Part shown: positions 29,236 to 37,714 of the stretch, in pieces | How positions within the stretch are numbered: the first letter of the stretch is position 1 | How the letters are laid out: each line of letters begins with the position of its first letter | From: Nostoc sp. ATCC 53789 | Lineage (GTDB): Bacteria; Cyanobacteriota; Cyanobacteriia; Cyanobacteriales; Nostocaceae | Reading direction: 5' to 3' | Length of the DNA stretch: 64,000 nucleotides | Assembly: GCF_009873495.1 (NCBI RefSeq) | Contig: NZ_CP046703.1 | Coordinates: 5,670,501 to 5,734,500 of the forward strand | Made by a program: the position numbers and the translations under genes | The notes under the pieces: model-generated | Seen by the model: only the letters and a program-made list of their open reading frames with translations | What the model was told of the DNA's origin: nothing | Database searches by the model: none

Positions 29236-31761
29236 GTGACCCAGGAATTTCACATTTCCGTAACCCCAGTAGGGCAAAATGACTACTTGGTGCGGACGGA
29301 ACAAGTCGCGCCTGGGGTACCATTGGCAGAAGAATTGGTGACTTGGCCTGTAGCTGATTGGTTAATAGCTGCTGGGCATTTGATGAATGACCCGTTGAAG
29401 TCGGTGTTGCAGGGAGATCCATTTACCTCTGGTGGGCACGAAAGTAATATCGCCAGAAACTCTGTTAACTTGGTGGCATTGGGTCAACAATTTTATAACG
29501 CCTTGTTTCAAGGCACTCTCAGAGATAGTTGGATTACTGCCCAAGGTATTGCCCAGAATCACCAACAAGTACTACGCTTACGCTTGGGGCTAAAGGACAC
29601 TAGATTAGCTCGTCTACCTTGGGAAGTGATGCACGCAGGCGATCGCCCTCTGGCTACTGGGCCTTATGTGGCTTTTTCTCGCTTCCAAAGTGGCATTTTG
29701 GGGGGTTCTCCTTTGCGATCGCGCAATAGTTTCACAACACGAGAACAAGGTGGCGTGAAAGTATTGATGGTAATTGCTTCTCCCTCAGATCAAGTCCGCC
29801 TTGACTTACAGAAACAGGAAGCGATTAAACTGCAAGCGGAACTTCACCGTCAAACATCACGACTTGCTGAAGGTAACAATCGTTTCCCAGAAATTGAACT
29901 CACTGTTTTAGACCAACCAGGACGGGAAGAACTGACGCAAGCCCTAGAACAAGGCAGATACCAAGTTCTCCACTACTCTGGTCATAGTAACTTAGGCGGC
30001 AATGGCGGAGAAATTTATCTTGTTAGTCGCAGAACTGGCTTAACGGAAATCTTGAGTGGAGACGATCTGGCAGGTCTGCTCGTCAACAATAATATTCAAA
30101 TGGCAGTGTTTAATTCCTGCTTGGGGGCGTACACAGCTGCATCCGATCCATCTGGAGATACGGGTGAACGTAATCTGGCAGAAAGTCTCGTAAAGCGCGG
30201 AATTAGAAGCGTTTTGGCTATGTCAGAACGCATTCCTGATGAAGTGGCACTGACACTCACACAATTGTTTTACCGCAACTTGAGTCAGGGATATCCTGTA
30301 GATTTGTGCGTTAGTCGGGTACGCCAAGGATTAATTTCTGCTTATGGTTCTCACCAGATGTACTGGGCATTACCGATTTTATATCTCCAGCCAGAATCTG
30401 ACGGTTTTCTCAGTGAAGAAATTGAGGTATCCGAAAGTCCAGACTTGCGGGATCAGTATAATTCACCTTTAGGAATAACTTCCACGATGTACTCTGCGAT
30501 GTCTACGACGGGCTACGCCAACGCAGATGATAGCGATATGCCTTTAGGAATGGAAGAAATGATTCCTGCTGGTTTGGCGCGTGACTCTTCTGGGTTGGAC
30601 TGGCTGGGTGAGGATACTTGGGGCGATCTCGTTGATGAAATTGAGTATGATGACCCAAGTTATGAGGAAGATTCTGCGATCGTTTCCGATTTGTTTCGTC
30701 AGCTAGATAACCAAAAAGCTACAACTGAACCGGATCAACAAATTCTAGAAAATAATTTTCAGCAAAGCCAGATTTCAGAAGAGATGACTTCTCTGGAAGA
30801 AGAAGGAGATTTATGGGGAGAAATCCCGGCACCGCCCCCTGTAATTACTGGTAAATTGCAAGGAAATCAGCAAAATTCTGAGTTTTCCCGTAGGCATAGC
30901 CCAACCCAGGCATCGCAACCAGCCCCACCAAGACATCGTACCCAACGCCGCAAATTGTGGCCAATTGTGGGTATTGTGGGAATCAGTGCCTTAGTAGCTG
31001 CGATCGCTTTAAATTGGTGGTGGCAAAATCGATCTCAACTGGCAACTCTGCCAAACATCCCAGCAATTCCCACCGATTCTTTACCTATCCAAAAACAGCA
31101 AAATATCGATTTAGAAACAGCAAGCACTGGAATTGTCACCACTAGCGCTACGCAAAAATTGAGCCAGGGAGATTTGCAAGGTGGGTTGTTGGCTGTAGAA
31201 GAATTACTCAATCGTGGCGCACTAGCTGCGGCGGAAACTGCCCTTAAACTTGTTCCAAATAAGCAAGTTGATGATCCATCTGTCAACTTTTATAAGGGAC
31301 GATTAGCTTGGCAGTCTATCGGGACTGGAGACAATAACTATAGCGTCGATGATGCCCGCCGTTACTGGGAAACTGCTGCAAAAGCTAAACCAGAATCGCT
31401 TTTGTATAATAACGCTTTAGGATTTGCCTACTACGCAGAAGGCAATCTAAATCGAGCCAATGATTCTTGGTTCAAGGCTTTGAATTTAGCTCTCAAAGAA
31501 CAAAATACAGATTCAAAGACGGCAGTTCCTGAAGATGCTTTAACTTCTTATGCTGGTTTAGCTCTTGGACTGTATAAATCTGCACTTAGTCAATCTAGTG
31601 GTAAGCAGACACAGTATCTTAATGAAGCGATCAAGTTACGGCAAATGGTTCTCAACTCTGATTCAGTAAATTTCCAGGTTGATAAATTAGCTAAAAATTG
31701 GCTGTGGACAGAGAAGGCGATTGAAGATTGGCGATCGCTCCTTCAGGAGAAAGGTGAATAA
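29236..31761 (+). CDS. hetF: HetF, CHAT-domain (caspase-like) heterocyst regulator
   Basis: HetF is required for heterocyst differentiation and normal cell size in Nostoc/Anabaena. It is the founding member of the CHAT (Caspase HetF Associated with TPRs) protease family and affects HetR and PatA. The preferred start is GTG 29236 (MTQEFHISVTPVGQNDYLVRTEQVAPG, 841 residues), with AGGAG at 29226-29230. The GTG 29197 would add 13 Arg-rich residues; ATG 29383 is another candidate. The CHAT domain spans about residues 75-385, with catalytic His250 (HYSGHSNLGG) and Cys295 (VFNSCLGAY). Then come an acidic linker (about 400-560), one membrane helix (about 576-596, WPIVGIVGISALVAAIAL) and a TPR-like helical C-terminus. 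It sits directly behind the NsiR1-type array. Confidence 0.95.
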   Translation: MTQEFHISVTPVGQNDYLVRTEQVAPGVPLAEELVTWPVADWLIAAGHLMNDPLKSVLQGDPFTSGGHESNIARNSVNLVALGQQFYNALFQGTLRDSWITAQGIAQNHQQVLRLRLGLKDTRLARLPWEVMHAGDRPLATGPYVAFSRFQSGILGGSPLRSRNSFTTREQGGVKVLMVIASPSDQVRLDLQKQEAIKLQAELHRQTSRLAEGNNRFPEIELTVLDQPGREELTQALEQGRYQVLHYSGHSNLGGNGGEIYLVSRRTGLTEILSGDDLAGLLVNNNIQMAVFNSCLGAYTAASDPSGDTGERNLAESLVKRGIRSVLAMSERIPDEVALTLTQLFYRNLSQGYPVDLCVSRVRQGLISAYGSHQMYWALPILYLQPESDGFLSEEIEVSESPDLRDQYNSPLGITSTMYSAMSTTGYANADDSDMPLGMEEMIPAGLARDSSGLDWLGEDTWGDLVDEIEYDDPSYEEDSAIVSDLFRQLDNQKATTEPDQQILENNFQQSQISEEMTSLEEEGDLWGEIPAPPPVITGKLQGNQQNSEFSRRHSPTQASQPAPPRHRTQRRKLWPIVGIVGISALVAAIALNWWWQNRSQLATLPNIPAIPTDSLPIQKQQNIDLETASTGIVTTSATQKLSQGDLQGGLLAVEELLNRGALAAAETALKLVPNKQVDDPSVNFYKGRLAWQSIGTGDNNYSVDDARRYWETAAKAKPESLLYNNALGFAYYAEGNLNRANDSWFKALNLALKEQNTDSKTAVPEDALTSYAGLALGLYKSALSQSSGKQTQYLNEAIKLRQMVLNSDSVNFQVDKLAKNWLWTEKAIEDWRSLLQEKGE

Positions 31762-31783
31762 CAGTAATCGTAATTTGTTGTAA

Positions 31784-31914
31784 GGGAAAAGGGCGGTTAG
31801 AAACCGCATCTACACAGACAAAACCCACCTCCGTGGGTTCAAACCCTCAATTTTTCCTTAGTCCGCGCAGGCGGACTTTGTTTGTATAGCCGCGAATTCC
31901 ATTCGCCGGGGCTT
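31784..31914. repeat. Dispersed multi-hairpin repeat downstream of hetF
   Basis: Three consecutive inverted repeats: GCGGTT-AG-AACCGC-type (31793-31807), AACCCAC..GTGGGTT (31822-31839) and AGTCCGC..GCGGACT (31860-31877), followed by CGCGAATTCCATTCGCCGGGGC. This composite is a well-known style of multi-copy intergenic element in Nostoc genomes. It may also terminate hetF and the convergent ROCO gene. Confidence 0.65.
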
Positions 31915-34641
31915 TTATTTGTTGCCTTGAAACTGCTTAATAATATTACTAATTAAAGGCAACTGTTCCAGTACCATTTTTGTTAAATCTACAAAAGATT
32001 TCTCAGAAAGGCGGTTATCTTGACGGAGTTGCAGAACGCCTATTAAGACAATAAATATTGCTGTTCCAATAATTGCTAAAGCTAGATAATGAAATGGTAG
32101 CGAACCACCAAAAAATGCAATTAGACAAAATACAACTACAAATACAAATAAATAGAACATTCCATTGCGAAAAGCAAACGGAAGTTTAATATCTTCTGAC
32201 TTTGGCTTTTCTTCTTGCGGAGATTGATTAGACATAAGATTATTCTCTTTTTGAATTTGAACTTCTTTAGCGTTTATATAATAATTATCTCCGCTTCGTC
32301 TGATTTCTTCTTGCTGAATAAATTGGTGTTTGTCCATTACATCATCAATTAAGCCCAAGACATTCACCATTTTGTAGGGTTTCTTGCGACATTGAATCTG
32401 GTCTTGCTTATCGGCAATAAACTGTCGCAATTCCTCAAATAAATAAAAGTGTGGCTCTTGGTTATCTTTGCAGGTGTCGCAATTACAGGGGATTAACTTG
32501 TTGTACTTCAGTCGTGTATACGAGTCATGAATTTTATCGAGTTCATGTGTAACTATGGTCATCAAATCTCTTTTGTAACGACCTGAGACTCGAATCTTAA
32601 TCTCCCGCTTGCCGTAATATTCAATCACTTCAGCCTTCGTCTGGTCTTTGCTGAGAACAACGCCGCTTTTCCAGACACATTGTTGTTCATTCATCAACTC
32701 ATGCATGGCAACAATGAACTGGGTGATGATGCCCTTGGGCATGAAGTCATATTTGTAACGCAGAATCAGGTTGTTGGTTTCATCCCAGTTATATGAGGAT
32801 TGATTAGCAGATAGCAGTTGCGGGGCAATATACTTTCCTTGGCTTCTAGGAATTTCGTAGCACAGCTTGAAGTTGATCATCAGGCGCAACAGTTCATCAT
32901 GCATCGTGGCGTATTCGTCTTCACACCAGATGTTTGCCAAGTCAGACCGCGTGAAACTACCCAGGTTGCGAATCACCTTTTCATTATCCAGCACTTTGTA
33001 GACTGCATCAGTTCCCCACTTGGGTTTAAGGATGACAGTTTTGTTCAAAAGTGGGTCTTCTTGGAAGTGCAAGCATACTCCCAAATCGTGAAGATAACTG
33101 CTTAATTGCAACTTATCATTTCTTTGGGTAAACCCATTTTGTTGGCAGATGTTCAGATATTCATCCAAGTTGATGTAATTGTGTGCATCACTCTCCAAAG
33201 CTTCCCGGACTCTAACCCAGGTTTTTGGGAGCGGACTGCCAATATGAGGTAGGTTTTTAACGTAATGCTTAATTTGTTCTAAAGCTTGTTCTAAACCTCT
33301 GTTGGTAGCAAGGTTTGTTGGTAAAGTTTCCTTCAAATTAGTAAACTGCCCCCGTAACTCACGTTCATTGATTTCTCGGTGGCGGTTTTGCTTCTCATTT
33401 TTGATGATTAGTAGGGGACTGTTATCGCTCAACAGTTGTACTACATTCAGCCAGTAATAAAAATCCGTGTCTTCCTTACGGGTGTCTGCCACTAAAACGT
33501 AGAGGGAACGCTTAGTGAGGAAAAACTGGTGAGTAGCATGATAAATCTCTTGCCCCCCAAAGTCCCAGATGTTGACTAGAAATTCTCGCCCATTTTCCAT
33601 TGGGAAACCCCACTGGATGACCTCAATTCCCTTTGTAGTCTCTTCCTCTCGAAGTTGATAATTTTGGTTTTCAATTTTCTTCGCCAGTGTTGTCTTCCCT
33701 GCTCCTCCTTCGCCGACAATTAATAACTTTGCTTCATACAGATAATCTGTGCCTTCTGCTTGCAGTTGTCGAAAATAATCTCTAATCGCCTCAATACCTT
33801 TTTGAACAATTTCTGGCGGTGGCTTTTCGATCGGGTTGTAGCTTAAATGCAGGGAAGTGAGTTGTTGCAGACTAGCGATCCCTTCTGGCAATGTTGTTAA
33901 TTGGTTGCCGCTTAAATGCAGGAAAGTGAGTTGTTGCAAACGGGCGATCGCTTCTGGCAGCGTCGTTAATTGGTTGTAGCTTAAATGCAGGGAAGTGAGT
34001 TGTTGCAAACGGGCGATCGCTTCTGACAGTATCGTTAATCGGTTGCGGCTTAAATCCAGGGTGGTGAGTTGTTGCAGACTGGCGATCGCTTCTGACAGTA
34101 TCGTTAATCGGTTGCGGCTTAAATCCAGGGTGGTGAGTTGTTGCAGACTGGCGATCACTTCTGGCAGCGTCTTTAATCGGTTGTAGCTTAAATCCAGGGT
34201 GGTGAGTTGTTGCAGACTGGCGATCGCTTTTGGCAGCGTCGTTAATTTGTTGTCTTTTAAGTTTAGAGAAGTGAGTTGGTGCAGGCAGGCGATCGCTTCT
34301 GGCAGTGTCATTAATCGGTTGTAGCTTACATCCAGGGTGGTAAGTTGTTGCAGACTGGCGATCGCTTCTGGCAGTGTCGTTAATTTGTTGCGGCTTAAAT
34401 CCAGGGTGGTGAGTTGTTGCAAGCGGCTGATCGCTTCTGGTAGCGTCGTTATTTGGTTGTCGCTTAAATTCAAAACCTCCAACCATTCTAGTTCAAATAC
34501 CTCAGCAGGAATCTCTGTTAATTTTTCCTTGTTATTTGTACCCAAATAATTGCTTAAATCTAATTCTTTTAGATGTTCATCTTCTGCTTCTCGGATTTTC
34601 TCAAGGAAATGTTCAGGCGTGTCTGCCATACTGAGCTTCAC
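31915..34641 (-). CDS. Leucine-rich-repeat Roc-COR (ROCO) GTPase with C-terminal membrane helices
   Basis: 908 residues. Ten 23-residue LRRs (about 41-270; consensus LTTLPEAIASLQQLTTLDLSRNR) are followed by a Roc GTPase domain (about 300-470). Its P-loop is GEGGAGKTT (310-318) and its G3 motif WDFGGQE (359-365), while the G4 NKxD is altered to KNEK. A COR-like dimerisation domain (about 475-730) follows, then a Cys cluster CNCDTC, and two membrane helices (about 828-845 and 850-872). ROCO proteins are G proteins activated by dimerisation, related to LRRK2; bacterial roles are mostly unknown. MADTPEHF at Met5 is an alternative start. Several LRR-coding units are almost identical in DNA and each holds a GCGATCGC octamer. 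Confidence 0.9.
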   Translation of the reverse strand: MKLSMADTPEHFLEKIREAEDEHLKELDLSNYLGTNNKEKLTEIPAEVFELEWLEVLNLSDNQITTLPEAISRLQQLTTLDLSRNKLTTLPEAIASLQQLTTLDVSYNRLMTLPEAIACLHQLTSLNLKDNKLTTLPKAIASLQQLTTLDLSYNRLKTLPEVIASLQQLTTLDLSRNRLTILSEAIASLQQLTTLDLSRNRLTILSEAIARLQQLTSLHLSYNQLTTLPEAIARLQQLTFLHLSGNQLTTLPEGIASLQQLTSLHLSYNPIEKPPPEIVQKGIEAIRDYFRQLQAEGTDYLYEAKLLIVGEGGAGKTTLAKKIENQNYQLREEETTKGIEVIQWGFPMENGREFLVNIWDFGGQEIYHATHQFFLTKRSLYVLVADTRKEDTDFYYWLNVVQLLSDNSPLLIIKNEKQNRHREINERELRGQFTNLKETLPTNLATNRGLEQALEQIKHYVKNLPHIGSPLPKTWVRVREALESDAHNYINLDEYLNICQQNGFTQRNDKLQLSSYLHDLGVCLHFQEDPLLNKTVILKPKWGTDAVYKVLDNEKVIRNLGSFTRSDLANIWCEDEYATMHDELLRLMINFKLCYEIPRSQGKYIAPQLLSANQSSYNWDETNNLILRYKYDFMPKGIITQFIVAMHELMNEQQCVWKSGVVLSKDQTKAEVIEYYGKREIKIRVSGRYKRDLMTIVTHELDKIHDSYTRLKYNKLIPCNCDTCKDNQEPHFYLFEELRQFIADKQDQIQCRKKPYKMVNVLGLIDDVMDKHQFIQQEEIRRSGDNYYINAKEVQIQKENNLMSNQSPQEEKPKSEDIKLPFAFRNGMFYLFVFVVVFCLIAFFGGSLPFHYLALAIIGTAIFIVLIGVLQLRQDNRLSEKSFVDLTKMVLEQLPLISNIIKQFQGNK
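33846..34480. repeat. 69-bp tandem repeats encoding the LRRs
   Basis: Units of 69 bp, each built around GCGATCGC followed by TTCTGGCAG and GGTGAGTTGTTGCA. The units at 34021-34089 and 34090-34158 agree at all but one base, showing recent duplication or gene conversion. Confidence 0.85.
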
Positions 34642-34977
34642 CTGTCAACGAAAGTTATATGTAATGCCCCTGATTCGCTGGGCAATCTCGCAACCACTAA
34701 TATTTTGCACTAATCCCAACAACCGCCACAGGGTAAAAACCTCTGGCTGATAACGAAAGTCCTCTTAAGAGGGCTAAATTTTTTCCAGACTTGGGTTTTA
34801 GTCCCCATTGAATGGGCTTTGGCTATGAGAAAGGAAATTTGAGTTGCAGGCAAAGGTAGGTGTTAATTAAGAATGCTGCAAGATATCAAAGCAATTTACT
34901 ATTCTGTGTATTACTACACGAGTGCTAATAATTTTTACTGAATCTAAAAATAATTTATCATACCCAATGGTTCAGAT
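34642..34977. repeat. Intergenic region with repeat-like hairpin
   Basis: No gene. GAAAGTCCTCTTAAGAGGGC (about 34754-34773) is an inverted repeat followed by TAAATTTTTTCC. The next stretch, GACTTGGGTTTTAGTCCCC.. and ATTGAATGGGCTTTGGC, looks like a dispersed Nostoc repeat. The ROCO promoter should lie at the left edge. Confidence 0.45.
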
Positions 34978-34989
34978 TTGCTTGTCAAC

Positions 34990-35252
34990 GAGTCTTTGAT
35001 ACTCATTAATGAGGCTCGGAACTCCGTTAATGAGTCTTTGATACTCGCGGACGAGTCTTTGATACTCGTGGACGAGTCTTTGATACTCGCGGATGAGTCT
35101 TTGATACTCGCAGATGAGTCTTTAATACTCGCTGACGAGTCTTTGATACTCGCGGGCGAGTGTTTGATACTCGCTGACGAGTCTTTGATACTCGCGGATG
35201 AGTCTTTGATACTCGTGAATGAGTCTTTGATACTCGCGGACGAGTCTTTGAT
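34990..35252. repeat. 21-bp minisatellite, about 13 units (GAGTCTTTGATACTC type)
   Basis: Units start every 21 bases from 34990 to 35242. Each has the inverted repeat CGAGT-N5-ACTCG-like core GAGTCTTTGATACTC plus a variable GCGGAC/GTGGAC hexamer. The unit at 35011 is a variant, CTCGGAACTCCGTTAAT, that resembles the array at 39.2 kb. The open frame across it (heptads ADESLIL) is a by-product of a period divisible by three. Confidence 0.9.
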
Positions 35253-35278
35253 GGTTCTTTTACTTCTTTAGCCGTTTT

Positions 35279-35902
35279 TTACGCGACTTCTCCAGCCCGA
35301 AAAATCTGTTCAGCAGTTAAATTAAACTCTGGAAATGCTAGCGACTGAATGCGATCGCTTCCCCTAAATTGCCTAACTTGATACTCACCTTCAATTAATT
35401 GGTAAATCGAAATAGTTGGTTGTTTAGGATTGCCAATAAAGTTTCTACCACCTAAACCTAGATAATCTACAATCCAATATTCAGGTATTCCGACCTCTTC
35501 GTATTTACCTGCTTTGGTAAAATAGTCGTCTCGCCAGTTGGTACTTACCACTTCAATTACTAAAGGAATTGATGCCGCTTGGCTTACAGTAGATTCTTTT
35601 TTCCACAGAGGTTCATTGACTAAATTAGAGTTATTCAACAACAGTACATCTGGTGAGTAAGCTGCTTCGCTCTGATTCGGTTTAATGAAAGCTGTTTTGG
35701 GAATGAAATAAGGTAGTTTTAAACGTTTGTATTCTGTAACTATTTCCCCAACTAAAAATCCAACAATTTGTTCATGTTCACCTGTGGGAGGAGCCATTTC
35801 AACAATTACTCCGTCATGAAGTTCATAGCGTCGTTGTGAGTTTTCTGGATACCAAGCAATAAATTCATCAAATGTTACTTGTTTGGTTAAGGATTGAGTC
35901 AT
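35279..35902 (-). CDS. Uma2 family (DUF820) putative restriction-type endonuclease
   Basis: 207 residues of the PD-(D/E)xK-like Uma2 family, greatly expanded in cyanobacteria. Motifs: FDEFIAWYPENSQRRYELHDGVIVEMAPPTGEHEQIVGFL, YSPDVLLLN (catalytic Asp) and IPLVIEVVSTNWRDDYFTKAGKYEEVGIPEYWIVDYLG (Glu-x-x-Ser variant of ExK). Function is unproven; many copies behave like mobile or selfish genes. The minisatellite lies immediately downstream. Confidence 0.9.
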   Translation of the reverse strand: MTQSLTKQVTFDEFIAWYPENSQRRYELHDGVIVEMAPPTGEHEQIVGFLVGEIVTEYKRLKLPYFIPKTAFIKPNQSEAAYSPDVLLLNNSNLVNEPLWKKESTVSQAASIPLVIEVVSTNWRDDYFTKAGKYEEVGIPEYWIVDYLGLGGRNFIGNPKQPTISIYQLIEGEYQVRQFRGSDRIQSLAFPEFNLTAEQIFRAGEVA

Positions 35903-36004
35903 ACTTTGCCCTTTGTTAATTTAAAATGAAAAGCAGAGTCTCCTGAATTGCGTTACTTGTCAAATCCAGGAAACGAAAAATTATATAATTTCCTGGAAGT
36001 AAAA

Positions 36005-36295
36005 ATGGAAACAAAAAAATTGCGATCGCATATTGGCACAGATGGGATATTGCACATTCAGACACCTACTGATTATAAAGATACATCTGTAGAAGTAGTG
36101 GTAGTTGTGCAGCCGTTAGATAAAACAGACCTTGCACCATGCGATGACACTGTACTGCAATATAACGCTTGGGGAAAGGCGACGACAAAAAAATCGATTC
36201 AAGAAGCAATTGCCAAAATGCAACAACTGCGGCGAGAAGTAGCTTTAGATAAAACCTCAATCCGCGAAATGCTTGAAGAGGGACGAAGATTTTAA
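36005..36295 (+). CDS. Antitoxin-like protein of a PIN-domain toxin-antitoxin pair
   Basis: 96 residues from ATG 36005 (METKKLRSHIGTDGILHIQTPTDYKDTSVEVVVVVQP...). The frame continues upstream to 35948, but that extension (AATTGCGTTACTTG, CCAGGAAACG) is intergenic repeat sequence. The beta-rich N-terminus followed by a helical tail (SIQEAIAKMQQLRREVALDKTSIREMLEEGRRF) is the standard antitoxin layout in cyanobacterial VapBC-like pairs. The stop TAA shares its last base with the toxin ATG (TAATG), giving coupling. Confidence 0.75.
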   Translation: METKKLRSHIGTDGILHIQTPTDYKDTSVEVVVVVQPLDKTDLAPCDDTVLQYNAWGKATTKKSIQEAIAKMQQLRREVALDKTSIREMLEEGRRF

Positions 36296-36720
36296 TGCAG
36301 TTTGTTTTGGATTGTTCTGTAGCAATTAGCTGGTGTTTGGTGGATGAAAACAATGGTTATGCTAATGACATACTCGCAATGATGCCTGATTCTGAAGCTT
36401 TTGTACCAGGAATTTGGTCGTTGGAAATTGCTAATACCCTTGTCGTGGCTGAACGACGTAACCGTATGACTAAGAAACAATCTGAGCAAGCTATTGCTTT
36501 GTTACAGTCACTATTAATTCAGGTTGACTTATTTACGGATGCAAAGGCGTTGGATGCAACCTTGAACCTAGCACGACAGGAAGCTTTAGCATCTTATGAC
36601 GCAGCTTATTTAGAATTGGCGCTGCGGTTACAATTGCCGTTAGCAACTCTTGATATTCGGTTAGCAGAGGCGGCGACTCGTTGCTGTGTGGGGTTAGTAG
36701 TTGTTAACGAGGAAACATGA
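36295..36720 (+). CDS. PIN-domain ribonuclease toxin (VapC-like)
   Basis: 141 residues with the PIN acidic centre: Asp6 (VLDCSVAISW), Glu44 (SLEIANTL), Asp102 (SYDAAYLELA) and Asp120 (LATLDIRL). These residues bind Mg/Mn for RNA cleavage. The gene overlaps the antitoxin stop by one base. The target RNA is unknown. Confidence 0.9.
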   Translation: MQFVLDCSVAISWCLVDENNGYANDILAMMPDSEAFVPGIWSLEIANTLVVAERRNRMTKKQSEQAIALLQSLLIQVDLFTDAKALDATLNLARQEALASYDAAYLELALRLQLPLATLDIRLAEAATRCCVGLVVVNEET

Positions 36721-36744
36721 AATCAAGGCTGAGTTTAAGGCGTT

Positions 36745-36815
36745 TGTCACACTTTCCCATGCGAAACCAGGGAATTGCGTTCCCTGTGGAAGTCAGGGAA
36801 CGAGAAAAACACGAA
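36745..36815. repeat. Inverted repeat around GGGAATTGCGTTCCCT
   Basis: CCAGGGAATTGCGTTCCCTG and a second AGTCAGGGAACGAG nearby form hairpins. Related sequence occurs at about 35945-35985 upstream of the antitoxin, so copies flank the toxin-antitoxin pair. Confidence 0.5.
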
Positions 36816-36818
36816 AAT

Positions 36819-37637
36819 TTAAACTTTCGCCGCAGCAGCACTTGGTAAACTCACTTTCAATCGCTTAAACATCGCTTCTCGTGCTTGTGCAGCGAGGCTA
36901 TCGTCAAAAGGTTTTAAGGTAATTTCCTGCTGATACTTTAGCCGCAATGCTGTTTGAATTAACCAATCGGCGACAAAAGGATTTTTCGGTAATAAAGGGC
37001 CGTGAGAATAAGTAGCGATCGCATTCTGATAAAATGCTCCCTCTGTACCATCTTCACCATTATTTCCCAAACCGTACACCACGCGCCCCAAAGCTTCCAC
37101 TTTTCCCAGTTTGGTGCGTCCGCCGTGATTTTCAAAGCCTACCAAATATGGTGTAGTTCCAGTCATCTCTCGCAATTCTTGCGCTAGGCGTGAAGCTGTC
37201 ACTTCAATTACCAAGTTACCAATACAGCGCTTAGTATTTTCACCAGGATGCACAGAAACTAAATCGAGTATTCCTAAACCATCAATCCGTTGTCCTAAGC
37301 CTGGTTCATAATAATGTCCAAGTAATTGGGGAGAACCACAAGTAAATACTCCTGGTGTTCCATTTTCGATTTTTTCGCGCATTGCGTCGGCTTTTGCACC
37401 TTGCAAATCACGCATGACAATTTCTTGCTGACGATCTTGTGCGCCACCACCAACTATGACATCTACAGTTTTAATATCTGCGGCTGTGGCATTTTGATCT
37501 AGGGGTAACACTTTAACATCGTATCCCCGCCACTCGGCGCGACGTTCTATAGTAATTACATTACCACGATCGCCATAAGTACTCATCAGCGTCGGGTACA
37601 ACCAACCTATTGTTAATTCTAAATTTTGAGAACTCAT
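36819..37637 (-). CDS. gatD: Lipid II isoglutaminyl synthase, glutaminase subunit GatD
   Basis: 272 residues from ATG 37635-37637 (MSSQNLELTIGWLYPTLMSTYGDRGN); the upstream in-frame extension consists of heptamer repeats. It is a CobB/CobQ-type class I glutamine amidotransferase, with nucleophile Cys in GVFTCGSPQLLGHYYE and His in GFENHGGRTKLG and a later SHGPLLPKNP. GatD releases ammonia from glutamine for MurT, which amidates the D-Glu of lipid II. It follows murT on the same strand, with a 77-bp gap filled by heptamer repeats. Confidence 0.88.
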   Translation of the reverse strand: MSSQNLELTIGWLYPTLMSTYGDRGNVITIERRAEWRGYDVKVLPLDQNATAADIKTVDVIVGGGAQDRQQEIVMRDLQGAKADAMREKIENGTPGVFTCGSPQLLGHYYEPGLGQRIDGLGILDLVSVHPGENTKRCIGNLVIEVTASRLAQELREMTGTTPYLVGFENHGGRTKLGKVEALGRVVYGLGNNGEDGTEGAFYQNAIATYSHGPLLPKNPFVADWLIQTALRLKYQQEITLKPFDDSLAAQAREAMFKRLKVSLPSAAAAKV

Positions 37638-37714
37638 AAATTTTGGGAATGGGGAATTGGGAATTGGGAATAAGACGATCACAAATGACCAATGACGAAT
37701 GACAAATGACAAAT
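37638..37714. repeat. Heptamer repeats between murT and gatD
   Basis: GGGAATGGGGAATTGGGAAT and AATGACCAATGACGAATGAC tracts (STRR-like) inside what is probably one transcription unit. Confidence 0.7.

Noticed and set aside
33872..34486. 204-codon minus-strand frame over the LRR region
   Set aside because: A shadow of the LRR repeats in another frame, open because of the 69-bp period.
34990..35252. CRISPR array
   Set aside because: Units are contiguous 21-mers with no unique spacers and no cas genes nearby; the same holds for 39201-39441 and, with 127-129 bp units, for 27241-27813.
34978..35271. 97-codon ORF with DESLIL heptads
   Set aside because: An artefact of a 21-bp minisatellite without stop codons; no start signal and no non-repeat core.
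35948..36004. N-terminal extension of the antitoxin
   Set aside because: The 19 codons are intergenic repeat sequence; ATG 36005 gives the conserved-looking protein.
37638..37712. N-terminal extension of GatD
   Set aside because: It translates GGGAATTGGGAAT-type heptamer repeats; the protein proper begins at the ATG 37635-37637.
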